NCBI GenBank assembly: GCA_934489015.1
Contig: CAKSSN010000047.1
Span: forward strand, 1-7,430
Source: an uncultured Clostridia bacterium
Lineage (GTDB): Bacteria; Bacillota; Clostridia; UBA1381
Length of the DNA: 7,430 nucleotides
Direction: 5' to 3'
Part shown: positions 5,321 to 7,430 of the stretch, in pieces
Position numbering within the stretch: position 1 is the first letter of the stretch
How the letters are laid out: every line of letters starts with the position of its first letter
Made by a program: the position numbers and the translations under genes
The notes under the pieces: generated by a model
Seen by the model: the letters and a program-made list of their open reading frames with translations, nothing else
Databases searched by the model: none
Told to the model about the DNA's origin: nothing

Positions 5321-7282
5321 ATGGGTAATTTGATGTTGTATTCGATAATGCCGCTTGACGTTGAACATATTGATGAGATATGCGAGGATATAAGAGTGCA
5401 GGTTGAAACAGGGGTTGCAACCTGTCCGCTTTTTAAGGCGACGCTCGTTCCCGAAGGCAACCCTGTAATCAACAAGGCTGAATTTTTTTGCAAACAATAT
5501 TCGCTGTTTAAAGAAAAACTTGACAAAATGGGCATAAAGAGCGGAATTTTGGTTCAGGCTACAATCGGCCACGGGTGGAAATTGTCGGAGAGAAATCCGT
5601 ATCAGAATGTTGTGTACCTGCATAACGGCGATGATGATGTGAATACTGTTTGCCCGTATGATGAGGGATTCAGAAAATACATATATGACGCTATGAGAAC
5701 CATTGCGTCTTATAATCCCGACGCCATAATGGTGGATGATGACTTCAGATTGCTGGCTAAACCGAGCTTCGGATGTGCCTGCCGGTTACATATGAAGCGA
5801 TTCAACGAAATTTCCGGAGAAAATCTGACTCGGCACGAATTGTTTGAACGGCTCGAAAATAAAGGTGAAGATTACCGGCGCTTGCTGGACTGTTATGTGG
5901 AGGCTCAAAAGGAATCGCTGGTTGACGCGGCAAAAACAATGCGAAAAGGGGTTGACAGTGTAAATCCCAAGCTTGCGGTGTCTTTTTGCTGCGTAGGCTG
6001 CAATGCCGAATTTGCAGCGGATATTTCCAGGGCCTTGGCAGGAAAAGGTAATCATGCGGTTGTGAGAATAAACGGCGCAAATTACAGCAAGGGGGGGAAC
6101 AAGGAATTTACGGTTCCGTATTACAGGGTTGCAAGTCAAATTGCAAAATTAAAGGGTAAAGCGGACATTTTTTTGGCGGAAACCGATACTTGTCCGCAAA
6201 ACAGATATTCAACGAGCGCTATGACTTTACATTCGCATTTTGCCGCATCAATTATTGAGGGTACAACGGGCGCAAAGCATTGGATAACAAGGCTGCTTTG
6301 CTATGAACCGGAAAGCGGAAAAGCATACAGGAAAATTTTGGCAAAATGGAGCGGCTTTTACGAGGAATTGGCGCGCATAATTCCTAAATTATCTTGGATT
6401 GGTATGCGTATTCCCGTATTTTCCGATGAAAAGTTTTATTACGATTCTTATTTCGGCGGCTCGCGCGAGGATTATATAAACGGTTCGGGCTGGCAGAGAT
6501 GCGTGCTGGATAAGTTTGGACTTCCGATGTTTTTTTCATCTGAAACCGAGGGTGTGGCTTGTCTTGAGGAGGATGCGGTAAAGTTTTATTCCGATGCCGA
6601 CATAAAGCAGGTTTTGTCGAAAAATGTGTTCTTGACAAGCGGTGCCGCAAAAGTTTTGCAGGAAAGAGGATTCGGTGAACATATCGGCGTGACCGTTCGG
6701 GAATATACCGGTGAAAAAATACCGTCGGGTGAAATGTTTGCGGCAGACGGAAAACTGGCACCGCTGCAGCCGGAATATATGGAGCTTTTGCCCTCCGATG
6801 ACAGTACGGTTGAAGATTCTATTGTATATCACGGGGTTAGGACGAACGAATTTGAAAGAATGTTTGCAGGTACGGCGGTTTATAAAAATTCGCTCGGCGG
6901 TACAGTTTGCACATTTTGCGGAACACCTAAAACAGAGCACAGCATTGCAACGGCTTATTCTTTCTTATCCTATTCCCGAAAACAACAGTTTATAAGACTG
7001 TTAAAGCAGATGGGAGAGTTATATATATATTATCCCGGTGATGAGGAAATGTATTTCAGAGCGGCGAAAATCAACGACGGAAGCGCTTTTTGCGCACTGT
7101 TTAATTTAGGGTTTGACCCGATAGAAAAAATAAAACTGGTTATTTATGATGATGTAAATGAAATTTTAAAGCTTATGCCGGACGGAACATACCAGAGCGT
7201 GAGCTTCGAAAAAGATGAAGAAACCTATGTTGTTGACAGTGAGTGTATCACGCTGGAACCGGTAATTTTAATTATAAAATAA
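5321..7282 (+). CDS. GH42-like putative glycoside hydrolase with GATase-like domain, 653 aa
   Basis: This is probably a cytoplasmic glycosidase acting on an unknown glycoside. Residues are counted from ATG 5321. The N-terminal two thirds look like a TIM barrel. The strand IMVDDDFRL (136-144) ends in acidic residues where clan A enzymes place the acid/base. It is followed by FGCACRLHMKRF, which recalls the cysteine zinc loop after the NE motif of GH42 galactosidases. FLAETDTCPQNRYSTSA (284-300) carries a Glu suited to be the nucleophile. A Rossmann/GATase-like domain follows (about 360-540; GLPMFFSSETEGV and the stretch around VFLTSGAAKVLQERG), as in the GH42 trimerization domain, then a small beta C-terminal domain. 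There is no signal peptide. The gene lies 50 bp after the regulator and probably shares its transcript. The domain reading is from motif memory; substrate and family number are not known to me. Confidence 0.75.
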   Translation: MGNLMLYSIMPLDVEHIDEICEDIRVQVETGVATCPLFKATLVPEGNPVINKAEFFCKQYSLFKEKLDKMGIKSGILVQATIGHGWKLSERNPYQNVVYLHNGDDDVNTVCPYDEGFRKYIYDAMRTIASYNPDAIMVDDDFRLLAKPSFGCACRLHMKRFNEISGENLTRHELFERLENKGEDYRRLLDCYVEAQKESLVDAAKTMRKGVDSVNPKLAVSFCCVGCNAEFAADISRALAGKGNHAVVRINGANYSKGGNKEFTVPYYRVASQIAKLKGKADIFLAETDTCPQNRYSTSAMTLHSHFAASIIEGTTGAKHWITRLLCYEPESGKAYRKILAKWSGFYEELARIIPKLSWIGMRIPVFSDEKFYYDSYFGGSREDYINGSGWQRCVLDKFGLPMFFSSETEGVACLEEDAVKFYSDADIKQVLSKNVFLTSGAAKVLQERGFGEHIGVTVREYTGEKIPSGEMFAADGKLAPLQPEYMELLPSDDSTVEDSIVYHGVRTNEFERMFAGTAVYKNSLGGTVCTFCGTPKTEHSIATAYSFLSYSRKQQFIRLLKQMGELYIYYPGDEEMYFRAAKINDGSAFCALFNLGFDPIEKIKLVIYDDVNEILKLMPDGTYQSVSFEKDEETYVVDSECITLEPVILIIK

Positions 7283-7295
7283 GTGATATTCGGTG

Positions 7296-7340
7296 GGGCA
7301 ATCCCTCATTTTGTGTAAACCTCAAAATGAGGGATTGCCC
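7296..7340 (+). terminator. Perfect 18-bp hairpin after the hydrolase gene; possible terminator
   Basis: Arms 7296-7313 and 7323-7340 are perfect complements with a 9-nt loop, starting 13 bp after the stop codon. The following bases (TATATTTAAC, then TTTT) are U-rich but not a clean U-run, so termination may be weak. Loop and arm also contain ATTTTGTGTAAA, repeated at 7369-7380. It may instead be a mobile-element end or a small repeat. Confidence 0.55.
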
Positions 7341-7380
7341 TATATTTAACTTTTCGAGTCAACCCCGAATTTTGTGTAAA
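7308..7380 (+). repeat. Direct repeat ATTTTGTGTAAA (7308-7319 and 7369-7380)
   Basis: Two exact 12-nt copies 61 bp apart, the first inside the hairpin and the second just before the putative promoter at the window end. They may mark ends of insertion sequences. I cannot assign a family. Confidence 0.5.
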
Positions 7381-7383
7381 GTC

Positions 7384-7412
7384 TTTACGAAACCTCCAAG
7401 ATGATATATAAT
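7384..7412 (+). promoter_or_regulatory. Promoter for a gene beyond the window
   Basis: TTTACG (7384-7389), a 17-bp spacer and a perfect TATAAT (7407-7412). The -35 overlaps a 13-nt odd palindrome, GTAAAGTCTTTAC (7376-7388). Predicted start is near 7419. Confidence 0.55.
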
Positions 7413-7430
7413 AAAATTATCATTTTGGAG
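7394..7430 (+). promoter_or_regulatory. RBS-hiding hairpin around the promoter -10 (cut by window end)
   Basis: Arm 7394-7406 pairs with 7418-7430 over 13 positions, one of them G-U, and the match would gain a base pair if base 7431 is G. The right arm ends in TTTGGAG, a Shine-Dalgarno core for a gene starting just outside the window. The loop (7407-7417) holds the TATAAT box. Confidence 0.55.

Overview
The window (about 7.4 kb, AT-rich, AAAGGA/GGAGG-type ribosome binding sites, poly-A/T tracts) looks like an accessory carbohydrate-use locus of a low-GC Firmicute, probably a gut-type clostridium. This rests on codon and RBS style and on the resemblance of the gene families; no marker gene fixes the species.

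Layout. 1-472: the 3' end of an IS3-family insertion sequence whose transposase is broken by a 2-nt loss. 569-1637 (minus): an SGNH/GDSL esterase split by one extra A in an A8 tract. 1691-2012 (minus): a decayed coding remnant with at least two frameshifts, found only by stitching frames. 2073-2954 (minus): an intact ten-helix EamA/DMT-type transporter. 3105-3956 (minus): an intact NodB-type polysaccharide deacetylase without signal peptide. 3957-4292: a divergent control region. 4293-5270 (plus): a LacI/GalR-family regulator. 5321-7282 (plus): a 653-residue, GH42-like cytoplasmic protein, probably a glycoside hydrolase. 7283-7430: a perfect 18-bp hairpin, then a promoter embedded in a second hairpin that hides a Shine-Dalgarno sequence, probably the front of a gene (perhaps a transposase) beyond the window.

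How it may work together (inference). The regulator and hydrolase form one plus-strand operon. The deacetylase, and perhaps the transporter and esterase, run the other way from a promoter facing it. The two promoters share a strikingly symmetric control region: two identical 13-bp near-palindromes 20 bp apart, each exactly 12 bp from the nearest -35 box. A single regulator, most simply the adjacent LacI-type protein, could set both arms. The enzymes (a glycosidase-like protein, an N-/O-deacetylase and a carbohydrate esterase) suggest intracellular processing of an acylated oligosaccharide or glycoside. Decay is confined to the left 2 kb beside the broken IS, while the right 5 kb is intact.
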